64,000 nt of DNA from Elephas maximus indicus (GCF_024166365.1 NC_064839.1:38762378-38826377), one strand, 5' to 3'. Positions 46,834-58,565 are shown, numbered from the stretch's first letter. Made by a program: numbers and translations. The notes: generated from the letters alone by a model not told the origin.

Positions 46834-47597
46834 ACTTTTTATTTTTGAATCTGCACTCGAGCCAATCTTAGAGGCAGCCTGGCACCTTTGTGCATAGGGA
46901 GAGCGATAACCAGGTGTTAGAGCCTTCTATGAGGGTACTAGAAAAGGCCGTGGGAAATTGATTTCCCAGCAGATCACAAGAGAGGAATTTGAGGATTGGC
47001 CTCTTTCCATCACATATGGTAGATTGGCAGTCAGTCTCTTAATACATAGGGCCAAAGCTGTGTCCAAGTAACCTTGAGGCACAGCAGATGACTCTGGACA
47101 GACTGAGGCTGAGTGAGAAAAGATGATGGATGGATGGAGCTCATATGTTAGACATGTTCCTTCTCTTATTCTAGAGCAGAGGGATGGTTTTCTAAAATAT
47201 CAGAATTAAGTTGAAGATTCACCTCTTTAATGTTTAGCAGGGTACTCTTATGAAAACTGCTTATCTATCTACCTTACATGGTTTCAGAGTACTGGGCTGA
47301 GTTACCAAGAAAGACTCTTAATTGACAAATTCTTAAGCTTACAGAAAACTTGGTTTACTGTGTTTTTTTTTTTTGCACATTCCATATAATCTAGCAAAAT
47401 GCATTTCCTTGCATATTTCTGTTCTATTGCCTTTTCCATTAGAAGATTTACTTAGGAAAATTAATCCTACTTATATTCATACAAAACTTTGACATTGCTT
47501 GATTTTACCAAGTGGGGAATGTGCTTTGAATTTTTTGGAACATTTTCACAATTAAAAAGAAAATAGAGTGGAACCACTTTTAATTTGTTTCATTAGA

Positions 47598-47603
47598 AAT
47601 AAA
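47598..47603 (+). terminator. Possible proximal poly(A) signal of PHLPP2
   Basis: AATAAA 1.3 kb after the stop, with a GT-rich run (CCTTTGTGTTTTTT) about 30 bases downstream. Use would drop the miR-205 match at 48119 but keep the miR-141, miR-17 and miR-27 matches. Confidence 0.35.
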
Positions 47604-48118
47604 ATGTTAAAAATAGGAGTGATATATATATTCCTTTGTGTTTTTTAAAGTTTTTGTTTAAAGCAATAGTAGAAAACCAGATGACCTGTCCACAAATGGG
47701 TGTGCAGTCTTCATCTGCCCCCAGACCCCATACCCGTGGACGAGTCAGTGGAGCATGCTCTTGGGGGATTCTATACTCCTCAAATCAGTAATATACAAGC
47801 CCTCAAAATCTGAATGAGTCCTTGAATTGTCAGGAACACTTGATTTTCCTGTGTAAAACTACTGGTCAACTATTGAAAGATTTTAGAACTCAGGTTTTGA
47901 TTTGAAGAGGGGAACATGGGGGGAGAAGGGGATTTCATGTAAAGTTTAGGTGCTGTTAGAGAGATGGGAACAATAGTGTGTTGTCACCTTATTTTTATAT
48001 GAGAAAAAGGGGAAAAAATGAAGAAAAAAACTCAAGATGGTAGTGATGGCTCATATAAAACATCTTTCTACCCAGACAGAAGAACCTTTGGGTTATAGAA
48101 TAGTGATGTTATCTAGAA

Positions 48119-48125
48119 ATGAAGG
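48119..48125 (+). promoter_or_regulatory. miR-205 seed match in PHLPP2 3' UTR
   Basis: ATGAAGG is a 7mer-m8 complement of the miR-205 seed. PHLPP2 is recalled as a reported miR-205 target. Single 7mers arise often by chance, so weight is low without conservation. Confidence 0.35.
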
Positions 48126-49766
48126 TTATTTGGGGAAAATACCACTTTAATAATGTAGTCTCATAAAAATTATGATTTGTCTGTGAATTCTTTTCTTGTC
48201 TTCTGTTTGTTTCCCACCTTACTTATTGGAACCGCTGTAAAACCCAGTTCTGAAATGACCTTACCAGATGTAAATGTATTTCCTTTTTAGTCAGCAGAAC
48301 TCTGAAATCCAAAATGTTCTTTTATGTGGTAAAAGGTTATTTTTAGGAAATATTAGGTTGTATTGAAAACCTTTATTATATACTATACCAAAACTGATTA
48401 TTCTTTTTGTAACCTCTTTTAATTCATTTCCCTCTACGATTGCTCTGTATTAAAACAGAGGGTAAAAAGGCCATAGCCTGTTACCAAAAATATAATACAG
48501 AATTCTTGACCTATGAGGTAATTTACAGAAATTGTGTTTTCTGATTGTGTTATCTGATTAAGCTGATTAGTTGGTGAAAGTCAGTAATTTGTCTTCAGGT
48601 GGATGTAATCTACTTTCCAGTACTGAGAGGACATGTTGCCCAGGTGGACAAGGTACAGTTGATCTCTAGCCAGAGATTTCTGGCTTCTGTATGATTCTCA
48701 AGTCTCTGTGTGTACCCCCGACTTAATAGAGAATTTTAACCAAATTTCTGAAAGAACACTCCTGATTATGGAAAGAGTTGATGTGTCCCACGGACAAAAA
48801 AATACACAAGTCTTGGGTGTTTCCGGCAACCGTGGTATTCTTACTTTTATCCAAATGGATTGGAAATATATTTGAAAATTTGGATGTTGATAGACATAAA
48901 GCTACAGTGCTACTCTAGAGTCATTGAAAGACCACTCCTAATACAGTTGAGGGCTTTATTATACTACTGCAGAATGTATGTGTGCAATAAGTTGGCGAAT
49001 TAATTTTCCTGGTGTATAGAAGAGCTGACATGAGCAGTTTGGTAATTACTGGGTGCTATTACAATTGTTTGTGCTGAGTGCTATTTTCCAGGAGATGGAG
49101 CCAGTTAGGTTTGGCCAATCTACTGAATATTAAATGATACTCTTTCCATGTAGACACCTTCAGCAAAAGCAGGTACTTGGAAGCCACAGGCACACGTTCT
49201 GTGTCTATTCAATAATTATTAATGAAGAGACCTCCATAAGGGAGCACTTGGCTGTTATTGATAAATGTACCAATTGTTAAATAATTAGTCTTCAAGCCAT
49301 TCAGTGATGTCTGCAGCATCACTATAGAACTGTCTTGTGTCACTTTTTACTTCCAAGTGGAGCCTTTTAGACTCCTTGATATGGAGGCAAATTAATGTTT
49401 CTCACCAGTTACTGACTTTTGCCCCAAGTTGGGTAAGCACTTCCTAGACTGAGAAAAGCAGCTACAGTAAATCCTGCTGTTCCTTCATTTGGTTATCATT
49501 CAATCACACATAAGCTCCTTGTATTCTAAATTTCACGTACTTCTCCCAGATGCTATAGGGTTTTTTTCTCACTGTTGATTATGGATGTCATCTAGACAGT
49601 GGGTTCATATCTTATGGTTTTGTGCAATCATTGTCATATTGTAGTCCTAAGACTCATAGTGTATTTTTGATATTTTTGAAATGTGTTAAATTTTTTAATT
49701 CAATAATATGAGCCAGAGCATGTTGCAGCAAATCTATTGTTTGTAAAAAAGAAAAAAACAAAAACA

Positions 49767-49786
49767 ATAATAATAAATAAAATAAA
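49767..49786 (+). terminator. Cluster of overlapping AATAAA hexamers in PHLPP2 3' UTR
   Basis: An A-rich stretch with two overlapping AATAAA hexamers about 290 bases before the favoured distal signal. The downstream sequence (CTTTTTCATGGCTTTG) could serve as a U-rich element. It may be a genuine alternative end or simply an A-rich tract. Confidence 0.3.
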
Positions 49787-50070
49787 ATGGAATATCTTTT
49801 TCATGGCTTTGTTTTAAAATGGAATACTTGTTTTACAAATATGCATGACACTAACTTTCTCTCCTACTTGTAAGTAGAATTAGTTTCTTAACCAAAAACC
49901 CCTTTATGATTCTTTCTGTTTTTTTTCTTGCTTTACGACAGCACTAGGGGGTAGGTTGTTGGAGAAGATAAGCAAGAACAGGCAAATGAAACCACATTCC
50001 ATGATGCTTTATGAAGCAATGAGTTAAGGCAAGAATAAATATTTTTAATCACCTTTTCAGCTGAAATAGC

Positions 50071-50076
50071 AATAAA
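50071..50076 (+). terminator. Likely distal poly(A) signal of PHLPP2
   Basis: Canonical AATAAA, followed by TTTTTACTTC and a downstream CTTTGTTTTTATG element at the usual distance. It is the last good signal before the opposite-strand MARVELD3 end. Confidence 0.55.
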
Positions 50077-50644
50077 GTTTTTACTTCAAGAGACATTCTG
50101 ACTTTGTTTTTATGTTTCAAGAAATCTCAAAGACAGAAAACAGTCCTTATTTACATGCAGGTTATTAGATGACTAGAGGAAACTGAATTGTGAACAGTCT
50201 ACCCCTGAGAGTGGCACAGAAGAGCTAACTGGACAACCTGGCCGTTATGCTTTTCCTAATAAGTTAGAACTTCAGACACAGTGGTAGGCATTGTCTAACA
50301 AAATATTTATAATCCTGTTAAACCAAAAACTGTCCATTGGTCGTCTCCCATAATCCAAGCAAGATTTACTATCTTTCACTCCACATAAAAACCGAGCTTT
50401 CCTCTTTCTGGCAGAATGAACATTTTAAAAAACTTGGTTCACCAGCTGTTTATTCAGCACTTTCAATGTGCTGGGCACTATGCCACCACCTTCTTTAAAA
50501 CCCCAGATTCATGAGACATACCTCCCTATTCCAGGGTGCCAGAAATGCAGTTCTCTCTGCTGGTCTTTGCTTCAGTTAATACTAATTCCGTGATACACCG
50601 AAGGTCACAAGAGTGCATTAGTCATACGGAACAAGTTCCAGTGT

Positions 50645-50960
50645 GTGATTCAGTTGCCTAAATCCTGCCTCTGCTACTTAAAAGATTTGAGACTTTAGGC
50701 AAGTTATTTAATCTCTACTTAAAGGCCCAGCTTCTTTCATTTGCTAAATAGAAATAGTAGTATCTCTCGTCAGTTACTTGTAAGCTTAAATGAGATAATA
50801 CAAGCAAAGTGCTTCCTTAGCACAACACTGTGCCCTTCACACAGTGAGCATTTGAAACGTTAACTATTGGGTAAGCCACTTCATTTCCTCATCTGTAAAA
50901 TATGGATAATTTTGACCTGCCTCCCTCACAAGTGGTAGTAAGACAAGGTTTGCTGAAACA
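50645..50960 (+). repeat. Two adjacent MIR pieces
   Basis: CAAGTTATTTAATCTCTACT ... AAATGAGATAATACAAGCAA, then CATTTCCTCATCTGTAAAAT, the same MIR block twice in a row. Confidence 0.65.
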
Positions 50961-51313
50961 ATTTGTTATAAAACTGTACAAGCATGGGGTGTGTTATAGT
51001 GATCAATGGGCTGCATTCTCTTGAGAGGAGCTAAAGTGCAGAACAAGATTATGGAGGGGCCCAGGCACAAAGCTGGGATCAGAGAGTGGCCAAAGCCCTC
51101 ACTTCATAACACCTACATGTGAGCAAAGGTCTGACAGGGGCACATTTCAGGGAATGAGTGCTAGATGAGACTAGTGGCCGGGGGAGGGGGTAGTTCCTTT
51201 CCTTTGGTGGGGTGGGAGTAGGTTGTTTGATTTTTGCTGCTGTTAAATGTCTACCACTTGGTGAAAACTGGGATTCAAGCCACTGCCTTGAGGCTAAGGG
51301 TGGTAAAGCGGAA

Positions 51314-51415
51314 GCACAACAAGCTTTTTTTAAAAAATTTTAACCTAATAATGTAGATTTTCTGTGGCACAACAAGCTTTTTTTAAAAAATTTTAACCTA
51401 ATAATGTAGATTTTC
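51314..51415 (+). repeat. Perfect 49-bp tandem duplication (period 53)
   Basis: The segment starting GCACAACAAGCTTTTTTTAA and ending AATGTAGATTTTC occurs at 51314-51362 and identically at 51367-51415, separated by TGTG. Confidence 0.95.
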
Positions 51416-51870
51416 AGTTGATTATTTTCATTCAAGCTTTACAGTTTGTAAACATGGAATCCAGATATTTCCCTATTTCTGTATGAGGTTTAGTTTTGAT
51501 CCTTTGTCTTGAATAAGCTCTATAAGAATTAGCTATTGAAAAGCAAGAGGACAATTAGGGAAAAAAAAAAACTATGAGAATGCGTATTTCTAGTTGCATT
51601 TGACATGAACTGATATGTTTGAGACTACAAAGTATAAGAATAGCTGTAAAACATGTTAGATTAAAATTACTGAAATAACTTTATTTTTCAGGTTCAATGT
51701 TGATGATCTGTTACCTTATGAAAACAACTGAGAAATTATCTGCCTTTGACATCCTAGTCTATACAGGCCACTGTGGGAGAAGGCAGAAATGAAAAAGCCT
51801 CCAATAAGTCTTTATAGTCTAGTAAAATTAACTGCTTTATCTTTGAAATCTTAAAACACGTTTAAGACAG

Positions 51871-52622
51871 TTTATTAACTTTATTTCTTACTATTTAAAA
51901 GCCTTATATTTAAGAAAACTAAAATATTTCAGGAAAGTGAATTTCAGGTGGATGACTCAGCACAAAAAAGTGACTTGGAATGGCTGGCAGAAACAACAAA
52001 AACATTTTCTCTTGGCCCTAATACTGGAATCCTAAGCAGAAACATGCATGCAAGAAGCATCTCAATGCATCAGGAAGAATAGCTCCGTGGAACCCAAGGC
52101 AGTCCCAGTACACTGCCGTGCAACTCTCTTTATGGGCAGAATAGTTTTCCTCTAGGTTAGTCAGGATGTAATTGTTTCAAACTCAGATCATACAACTGCT
52201 TTAAAATCCTCCTGGGACCAAATTTGCAGGATGATATGGCATGTTTCTTTTGATGACTTTAAATAGTTGAGACAGGTAAGATACTTCTACTGTAACACTG
52301 GACCTGTTACCCTCTGATGTGTAGCTATCGTCTTTCAGAATTTCTCTGGCCAGTTATTACCATTGTTACGTTACCTTCTGATGTTGCCCTTTGTTGGAGA
52401 TAGTTTTCAAGCTCTCATCAGTTAGCCAACAAGGAGTTATTGATTTCCTTTTACAGTAGAAAAATGAGACAATCATTTAGCTTTGTGTTGGCACTGAAAG
52501 GAGCATTTATGAAATCAAGTATGCAAAAATAAATTTTTAAAAAATTGTCTAATGTGCAATTTTATAGGACCAGATTTTTTGAGAGAAACAATGAGGCATT
52601 GACATTTAGGTTCCATAAGATC
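51871..52622 (-). other. MARVELD3: 3' UTR of the distal MARVELD3 isoform
   Basis: Follows the TGA on the - strand. AATAAA hexamers on that strand occur at 51885-51880, 51876-51871 and 51685-51680, each with T- or GT-rich sequence beyond. Which one is used cannot be told from sequence, so the end could extend to about 51660. Largely free of repeats. Confidence 0.55.
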
Positions 52623-53260
52623 TCAAAGTGTCCCAGACCACAGGTATTCTGGTGGATCACTGTAATTTCTGTGTTGTTCTTGGTTGTCTTTGTAGTGCTT
52701 CTGCTCTCGGTAGCACCGGAGGGCCAGCACCACGCTGGCACCATACATAATCACAAGGAGACAAGCGAAGGTGGCTGCTGCACCATCAGTACCTGCTAGC
52801 TGGCAGTTCATCCAGGTGAGACCCCTGCGGGCATAGAGCCTCTCTCTTGTTTTGCAAGTGTCCGTGGAATTGATCTGCAGGGCTACATGGAGGTAAATGC
52901 CAATGCCTGTGCAGTAGCCCACTGCCGCAAGAAGGCTGAAGGCAGCCTCCATGAGAAGCCACTTCCCAGACAGTTTTGTTAGGCTCTTGGCTCCTTGGAG
53001 TAAAATGCCCATGGTGAGGACACCCAGCCCTAGAGAAACAGCCACACCACCATATATCAGGGGTGCCCGGAGGATCGTGTATTGCTGGTCCAGCTGCCGA
53101 ACCTGCTCCAGCTCAGTGCCCTCAAATGGTGAGTGATAGCTGTTCCCAAGTCCACCGCTGCTGGTGAAGCTGGCACTGAATCCAGCCAGGACAAAGTAGG
53201 AGGCCACGATACACATGAGAACCATCGCGTTCAATATCACCTCCACTATCTGTACCACAC
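52623..53260 (-). CDS. MARVELD3: MARVELD3 distal alternative terminal exon (MARVEL domain)
   Basis: On the - strand the exon starts at 53260 after a TCCTCTTAG acceptor. Two bases complete a split codon, then 211 residues run to TGA at 52625-52623. Four hydrophobic segments fit a MARVEL four-pass fold: VEVILNAMVLMCIVASYFVL, IYGGVAVSLGLGVLTMGILL, the stretch around EAAFSLLAAVGYCTGIGIYL, and FACLLVIMYGASVVLAL. The last extracellular loop has CKTRERLY plus another Cys. The charged C-terminal tail ends WSGTL. MARVELD3 is a tight-junction-associated protein that regulates paracellular barrier and MEKK1-JNK signalling. The N-terminal exons lie beyond the right edge. There is no in-frame start of its own: the frame runs in from the splice site. 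Confidence 0.93.
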
Positions 53261-53439
53261 CTAAGAGGAGAGAGATTCAGGATGTAACACTGACAGCACT
53301 CACCCAGGAAAACTCTCTAGGTTAAACTAGAGAAATGCCACTGGTGACATGATTTTAAGGTCACGATCCAATTCAATTTTAACACCCTTAGTTGGTCCCC
53401 CCACCCCTTTTTTAAAATATTTGCATGATTGAGAAATCA

Positions 53440-54215
53440 AAATGCCACTCTGGAGAGTTGTTTGGCAGTTTCTCAAAAAAGTAAACATACGATTACCATG
53501 TGATCCACCAGCTACATGCTTAGGTATTTACCCTAAAGAAATGAAAATTTATGTCCACACAAAACCATGTACGTGAATGTTCAGAGCAGCTTTATTTATA
53601 ATAGCCAAATATTGGAAACAACCCAAACGTCCTTCAGTGGGTGAGTGATGAAGCAAATGGTGGAACATGCATACCATGGAATACTACACAGCAACAAAAA
53701 GGAATGAAGTAATAATACAACTCAAGGGAATTATGCTGAGTGAAAAAAACCAGTCTCAAAAGGTCACACCCTATATGATTCTATTTATTTTAACCATCTT
53801 GAAATGACAAAATCATAGAGATAAAGAACAAATCAGTGGTTGCCGGGGGTTCGCAATGGCTGGAGGCAGGAGGAGTGGAAGGGGATGGGTGTGACTGTAA
53901 AGGGATAGCGCAAGGGAGTCTTGTGATGGAACAGTTCTGCATTAGATTGTGGCTGTGGTTACACGAATCTACACGTGATAAAACTGAACAGAACTAGACA
54001 CACATGCACAAGCACACACACAAATGAGTGCATGTAAAACTGGTAAAATCTGAATGAATTCTGTGGGTTGTACCTGTCAATTTCCTGGTTTTGATATTAT
54101 ACCGTATAGTATGCACCAGTTACCACTAGGGAAAACTGGGTAATACACAGGATCTCTCTCTACTATTTTTGCAACTTCCTGTGAATCTACTTCAAAATAA
54201 AAAGCTTCTAAAAAA
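53440..54215 (+). repeat. Old L1 fragment in the MARVELD3 intron
   Basis: ATGCCACTCTGGAGAGTTGT, ATAGCCAAATATTGGAAACA, GAATTATGCTGAGTGAAAAA, ending AAAATAAAAAGCTTC: L1 ORF2 end and 3' UTR on the + strand. Confidence 0.78.
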
Positions 54216-56012
54216 ATCAAAATGACATAAAATGGTATAAAATAAGTAATTTTACTCCTGCCACCATCCACCCTTTTCTCTACCCCCAACCACTTTTCAT
54301 TAGTTTCTAGCAGGGGCAGGTTAACTAGTAAGCAAGGTATGCACAGGCTTACTTGTGCTTGCTTACTAATCTGTAATGCACAATTTCACCTGTTTTTCAC
54401 ATCTGATATCACCCATTGATTCAACCAGAATCCTACCGATGGGGACTGGGGCTGATCCATTGAGAGGTTCTTACAAGTTTAAGGAGTATGCTTATTGGGT
54501 AATCCACCCCTGGTTTCCAGTATAATTTATGAGTGTTTTTTAAGCAAATAAAAGCACACTCAAATCTGCCTTTATCTCCCCCTTTCCCTACTTTTTTTCC
54601 AAAAGGAAGCATATCTTATACACTGTTCTGCATCTTGTGTATTCCACTTAATATATCCTAGAGGTGTGTCCACATCAGTTCCTAGAAAGCAGCCACGTTC
54701 TTTGTTACGCAGCCTCCAATTCTACTGTGTGCATGAACCCATTTATTCAACCAGAATCCTACTGATTGGGACTGGGGCGGCTCATTTGAGAGTTTCTTAG
54801 AAGTTTAAAGAATGTGCCTTGAGACAGCGGGAGCCAACAGATGAATAGGCTTAAGGTGTCCTTGCCCACGGTTAGCTTTCATTTGTTACTGACAGAAGGC
54901 CCAGACTCTTCTTAGGTGTACTTCTGGTAGAAAGTCCATCATTCTCTCAGGGTTCAGAGATGAGAACTAAGACAAAAGCGTGCTTATTGAACACCAAGGT
55001 CAAATCTTTGCTCATTACTGCCATGTGACCTTGCCCAAGTCATTCAGGCTTTCTAAGCCTTAGACATTTTGTCTGACAAAGCAAGATAACACCTGCCTGT
55101 CTGATCCCACAGGGCTGTGGTGAGTCTCAAATGAAAGAAAGTACATGAAAATGCTTTGAAAATCATAAAATGTTATACAAATGGATGGTGATGCTACTCA
55201 GTAACATAAAATGGAAGGAGATTAGTGACAGATTTAAGAAATGGGACCAATTTATGAAAAAAACATGGTTTACCAGAAAGTAGGAAAGGCCTTTAATACA
55301 CTAGAGGGTCACACTGAGCCCTATGATGTTTATAAACTGGGCAGTTAAAGACCAGTACTTTGGCAACAAGTACTGGGCTTGCTGACCCTATCTTCTGCTG
55401 GGCCCACACAAATTCCTACGAGGTCCATAGAACATAGTAGTCAAGGGCTCTGAGAGTTGAGAAACTACATTCCTGTAATTCAAAACTGAAAATAACATCA
55501 GATCAAAACTGCCAACTCTCCACCCAGGCACTGTGCGCTACTGGCCATTCTCTCCCTCCAGCAGTGTGCGTGGTTTGACCCAAACACCATTCTAATTCAT
55601 GTATGGCAGTAGTACATAAGTTAATCTCACCCCCTGAAGGTAAACAGGAACACTGTAGTACTACCAGATACAGAAAACCTGAACGCTGTCCTTCTGGGAC
55701 TGATTCTGCCAAGACAGTGGAGTCACAGTCCATGCAACACATATCTGCTAGGATGAAATGGAATAAGTCTAGAACCTTTCAACCATTCCACTGATTCCAA
55801 CATTCGTGAAAATAGTGGTCTTCTGCCAGGTGAGATGATACTGGGTATGTTGAAGGTAATTTGGTCACTGATTATTATCACAGGTACCTGCCAAGGCCTG
55901 GCCTGGCTTAGCTATCAATATCAAACAGGCCCAATTATTTTCAAGCACGCTGTTAGTGTGGAAAGATTCACGCATCAGGAGAAAAGAAAAAGGGCAACTA
56001 TCAGAGCTAGCC
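54216..56012. other. MARVELD3 intron (distal isoform), mostly unclassified
   Basis: Two similar blocks near 54418-54500 and 54747-54830 share CAACCAGAATCCTAC and a following GGGACTGGGGC. A MIR lies at about 55005-55190 (GTGACCTTGCCCAAGTCATT). No exon seen. Confidence 0.5.
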
Positions 56013-56143
56013 TTGGAAGAAAGGCCTGGTGATCTACTTCTGAACAGTCAGCTCTTGAAAACTCCACGGAGCAGGCCCAGTTCTATTTTGACACATGGGG
56101 TCACCCCGAGTCAGTCTCAGCTCGATGACAGTTGGTTATCAGA
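56013..56143 (+). mobile_element. AfroSINE, 5'-truncated
   Basis: Begins in the body (CTTGGAAGAAAGGCCTGGTG) and ends with the usual tail. TATCAGAG flanks it on both sides. Confidence 0.82.
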
Positions 56144-56479
56144 GTTTATTTCTATGAAGGATAGGACAAATTTTCGAAAAGACAGCAGAGGGCTCTGTAG
56201 AGGAAAGCGGAGAGTGAAACAGAAACGGAATTTGTGCTGCCAGTTTTTCTGGTGAGACTGCTTTTGTGGCTGATCATTTAATCCTCCACATAATTATACA
56301 TCTACTTCTGCCTTTGCATTTTAAATGTGGTCCTGAAAAAAACTGAGATCAAATCAAATTTTTAATTTTCTAAAATAAAAATAATACATGTGCAGTCAAG
56401 CCATGTATAAAATAAAAATTTATTTTATTATTTATTCAGAAGCAAATACTATTAATACTTTCTGACATATTCTTTAAGG
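56144..56479. other. MARVELD3 intron, no feature recognised
   Basis: AT-rich sequence between two SINEs. Nothing recognised. Confidence 0.4.
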
Positions 56480-56684
56480 AGCCCTGGTGGCACAGTGGTT
56501 AAGCATGCGGCTGCTAACTGGTAGGTTGGTGGTTCAAACTCACCCAGCGGCTCTGCGGGACAAAGACCTGGTGATCTACTCCTGTAAAGATTACAGCACA
56601 GGATACCCTGTGGGGCAGTTCTGCTCTGTTCTTAGGGTCACTATGAGTTGGAACCGACTCACTGGCACCTGACAACGTGTATTC
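56480..56684 (+). mobile_element. AfroSINE, full length
   Basis: GGAGCCCTGGTGGCACAGTG head, ACAAAGACCTGGTGATCTAC middle, CACTATGAGTTGGAACCGAC tail. Flanked by TATTCTTTAAG / TATTCTTTGAG. Confidence 0.92.
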
Positions 56685-56861
56685 TTTGAGAAATTTTCTT
56701 ATCATATGCAAGCACATATATGTATTTCCTTTTCTAAACCCAAATGGAACTCACCTTTTAAATGTGATTAAGTTGTATTTAAAGGAATAATAATACAAAC
56801 ATATTGTAAAGAGAACTTTACCTCTGCATTAAAAATTTCTCTTTGGATTTTTTCTTTCTTT

Positions 56862-57092
56862 TTTAATTTTTATTGTGCTTTAAGTGAAAGCTTACAAATC
56901 TAGTCAGGCTCTCATACAAAAGTTTATATAATACACCTTGCTATATTCTCCTAATTGCTCTCCCCCAATGAGACAGCACACTCCTTCCCTCCACTCTCTC
57001 TTTTCGAGTCCATTCTGCCAGCTTCTGATCCCCTCTGCCCTCTCATCTCCCTTCCAGATAGGAGATGGCAACACAGTCTCATGTGTCTCTCT
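56862..57092 (-). mobile_element. L1 3'-end fragment
   Basis: TTTTTATTGTGCTTTAAGTG then AATGAGACAGCACACTCCTT, the L1 3' UTR in reverse, 5'-truncated near 57092. TCTCTTTGG and TCTCTCTGG flank it. Confidence 0.82.
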
Positions 57093-57099
57093 GGGTTTT

Positions 57100-57908
57100 T
57101 TTATTGGAGCCATATAAAGCAAAGAACACATTTATTTTTACCAAGAATATACTTTAATGTTCCATAAGTCATAATTCAGTGTGTAATAAGAACCCATGAT
57201 GTCTGGCCAAAAGTTGCAGACTGTTCTGTTGGGAAAGATTTGTAATTCTTTTCTTCTGCATGGATCCTGAATTCCAGATGTCAGGTTTAATTCTTCATAC
57301 AATGGTACCTTTACAAGAGGTACAAAACACTGAGCTTTCAAGGCAATTGTAAGGGGCTTGTAGAATAGCTTCTTTGCAACCCGGTGAATTAATCTGATTC
57401 CTCTTTCCTTGGTCCACTCTACCTCCAACTTAAATTTTACAGGAGTAGTCTCCAGAAACTCTCTTCCCCTCCAGCCAGAGCATTAAGGAAGTGAAAGAAA
57501 TGGAGAGTACAGTCTGGAAAAAATTCTGGGCTAATCTGCTTAAGACAGCTGAGTTTAGAAAAGTTTGGGCTGCAATCTTGTCTCCAGTCTATGTGGCTTT
57601 CCATAAACTTTGAAGATTCTTCAAATTCACTTGGTTATCTCCCTTCGTTTAATCAAGAAGTGCCCTTTGCTGCAGCATATACCTTTGGCCTGTGGGTCTT
57701 GGGCTCCAGGTTTTGTAACTCGTTATTAACTCACCAAGGACTCCATAAACCAGAGAATGCCACTCTGCAACCAAGAGCTATGCCCACCATACCAAAGCCG
57801 TCTTGTTAGTTTCCAGGTGTTGACAAGTTCCACAACTAATTACTCTTATAAAAGAGAGTAGCTAAGAGTCACATCCATCACTTACATTGGCAGAACATTT
57901 TAAAAAGC
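57100..57908 (-). other. MARVELD3: Probable 3' UTR of the proximal MARVELD3 isoform
   Basis: Downstream of the TAA on the - strand. AATAAA hexamers on the - strand at 57136-57131 and 57105-57100 could end this isoform. A 3'-end L1 fragment (56862-57092) lies just beyond. A chance open frame of about 100 codons within it resembles nothing I recognise. Confidence 0.45.
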
Positions 57909-58519
57909 TTAAAGCTCAAACATTTCTGCTGGCTTTTCTTTCATCTTCCTGACTTTTTGGTAACCCCTTATGGTCACAACAGCACCAAGGGCAAAGGCCA
58001 CAATGCCCAAGGCAGCAAAGATGCCGGCTCCTATATCTCCCCCATGGAAACTGCAGCTGAAGCCACTGTACCCCTTGCTTTGGTACAGCGCTTCCCTCTG
58101 TTTACACACAGGAGAGTCGTAGGCAGTAGAGAGGTAGTGGAAATAGAAATACAAGGCTGGGATGTATGCCACAGCAATAAGCACGTCCAACAAGCCTTCA
58201 ATCACCAGACACAGTGGGCAATGCCACGGGACCCGCAGGGTGCCCATGGCAATGAGGAGGCAGCAGAAGGCCATGAGGGCTCCACTGCAGGCCATTGCTA
58301 CAGTGACTGTGGGCAGCTTCAGTTGGTAGAACTGGACGTCCAGCTGCTGGGCTTTCTCCCCATCAGCACCTTCAAAACCACTGTAAGCCCCTCCGAACTG
58401 GTAGTAGTAAATGCCCCCCAGGCTGGTGATGCCCGTATAGCCCCCTGTGGAATTGTAAGATACAGAGCTGCAGGCCAGGATCAGCAAGTTCAGGAGAATC
58501 TCCAGCATTTGGCAGCAGG
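57909..58519 (-). CDS. MARVELD3: MARVELD3 proximal alternative terminal exon (MARVEL domain)
   Basis: On the - strand the exon starts at 58519 after TTTTTTTGCAG, again with two bases of a split codon, then 202 residues to TAA at 57911-57909. Hydrophobic segments: [56 protein letters not shown] and [18 protein letters not shown]. The last loop has CKQREALY, matching the distal exon's CKTRERLY, and loop 1 shares the QLDxQ motif. The tail is short and basic ([19 protein letters not shown]). Same entry phase and same fold as 53260-52623, so the two are alternative last exons from an ancient exon duplication. Human MARVELD3 is recalled to have two C-terminal splice isoforms. Confidence 0.93.
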
Positions 58520-58565
58520 CTGCAAAAAAAGGGTGTGTTACCATTTTGGGAGATGCTATTTAGTC

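Larger units (their letters stand above)
46265..50095 (+). other. PHLPP2: PHLPP2 3' UTR
   Basis: Continuous AT-rich sequence after the stop, largely free of recognisable repeats, unlike the introns, as expected for a conserved 3' UTR. The end is inferred from AATAAA at 50071-50076 followed within 30 bases by a T/GT-rich stretch. Alternative signals occur at 47598-47603 and in a cluster near 49772-49786, so shorter forms are possible. The exact cleavage point is not shown by sequence alone. Confidence 0.7.
50096..51670. other. Intergenic gap between convergent PHLPP2 and MARVELD3
   Basis: No open frame of note. Holds two adjacent MIR-like pieces (50645-50960), a G-rich stretch near 51175-51225, and a perfect 49-bp tandem duplication (51314-51415). 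It separates the inferred 3' ends of the two genes. Confidence 0.6.

Noticed and set aside
57138..57482. A - strand open frame of about 110 codons followed by AATAAA and an A-run, looking like a small gene or processed pseudogene.
   Set aside because: No recognisable protein family, no upstream continuation past a stop at 57483-57485, and it lies where the 3' UTR of the proximal MARVELD3 isoform should be. The A-run abuts an L1 fragment. Treated as chance.
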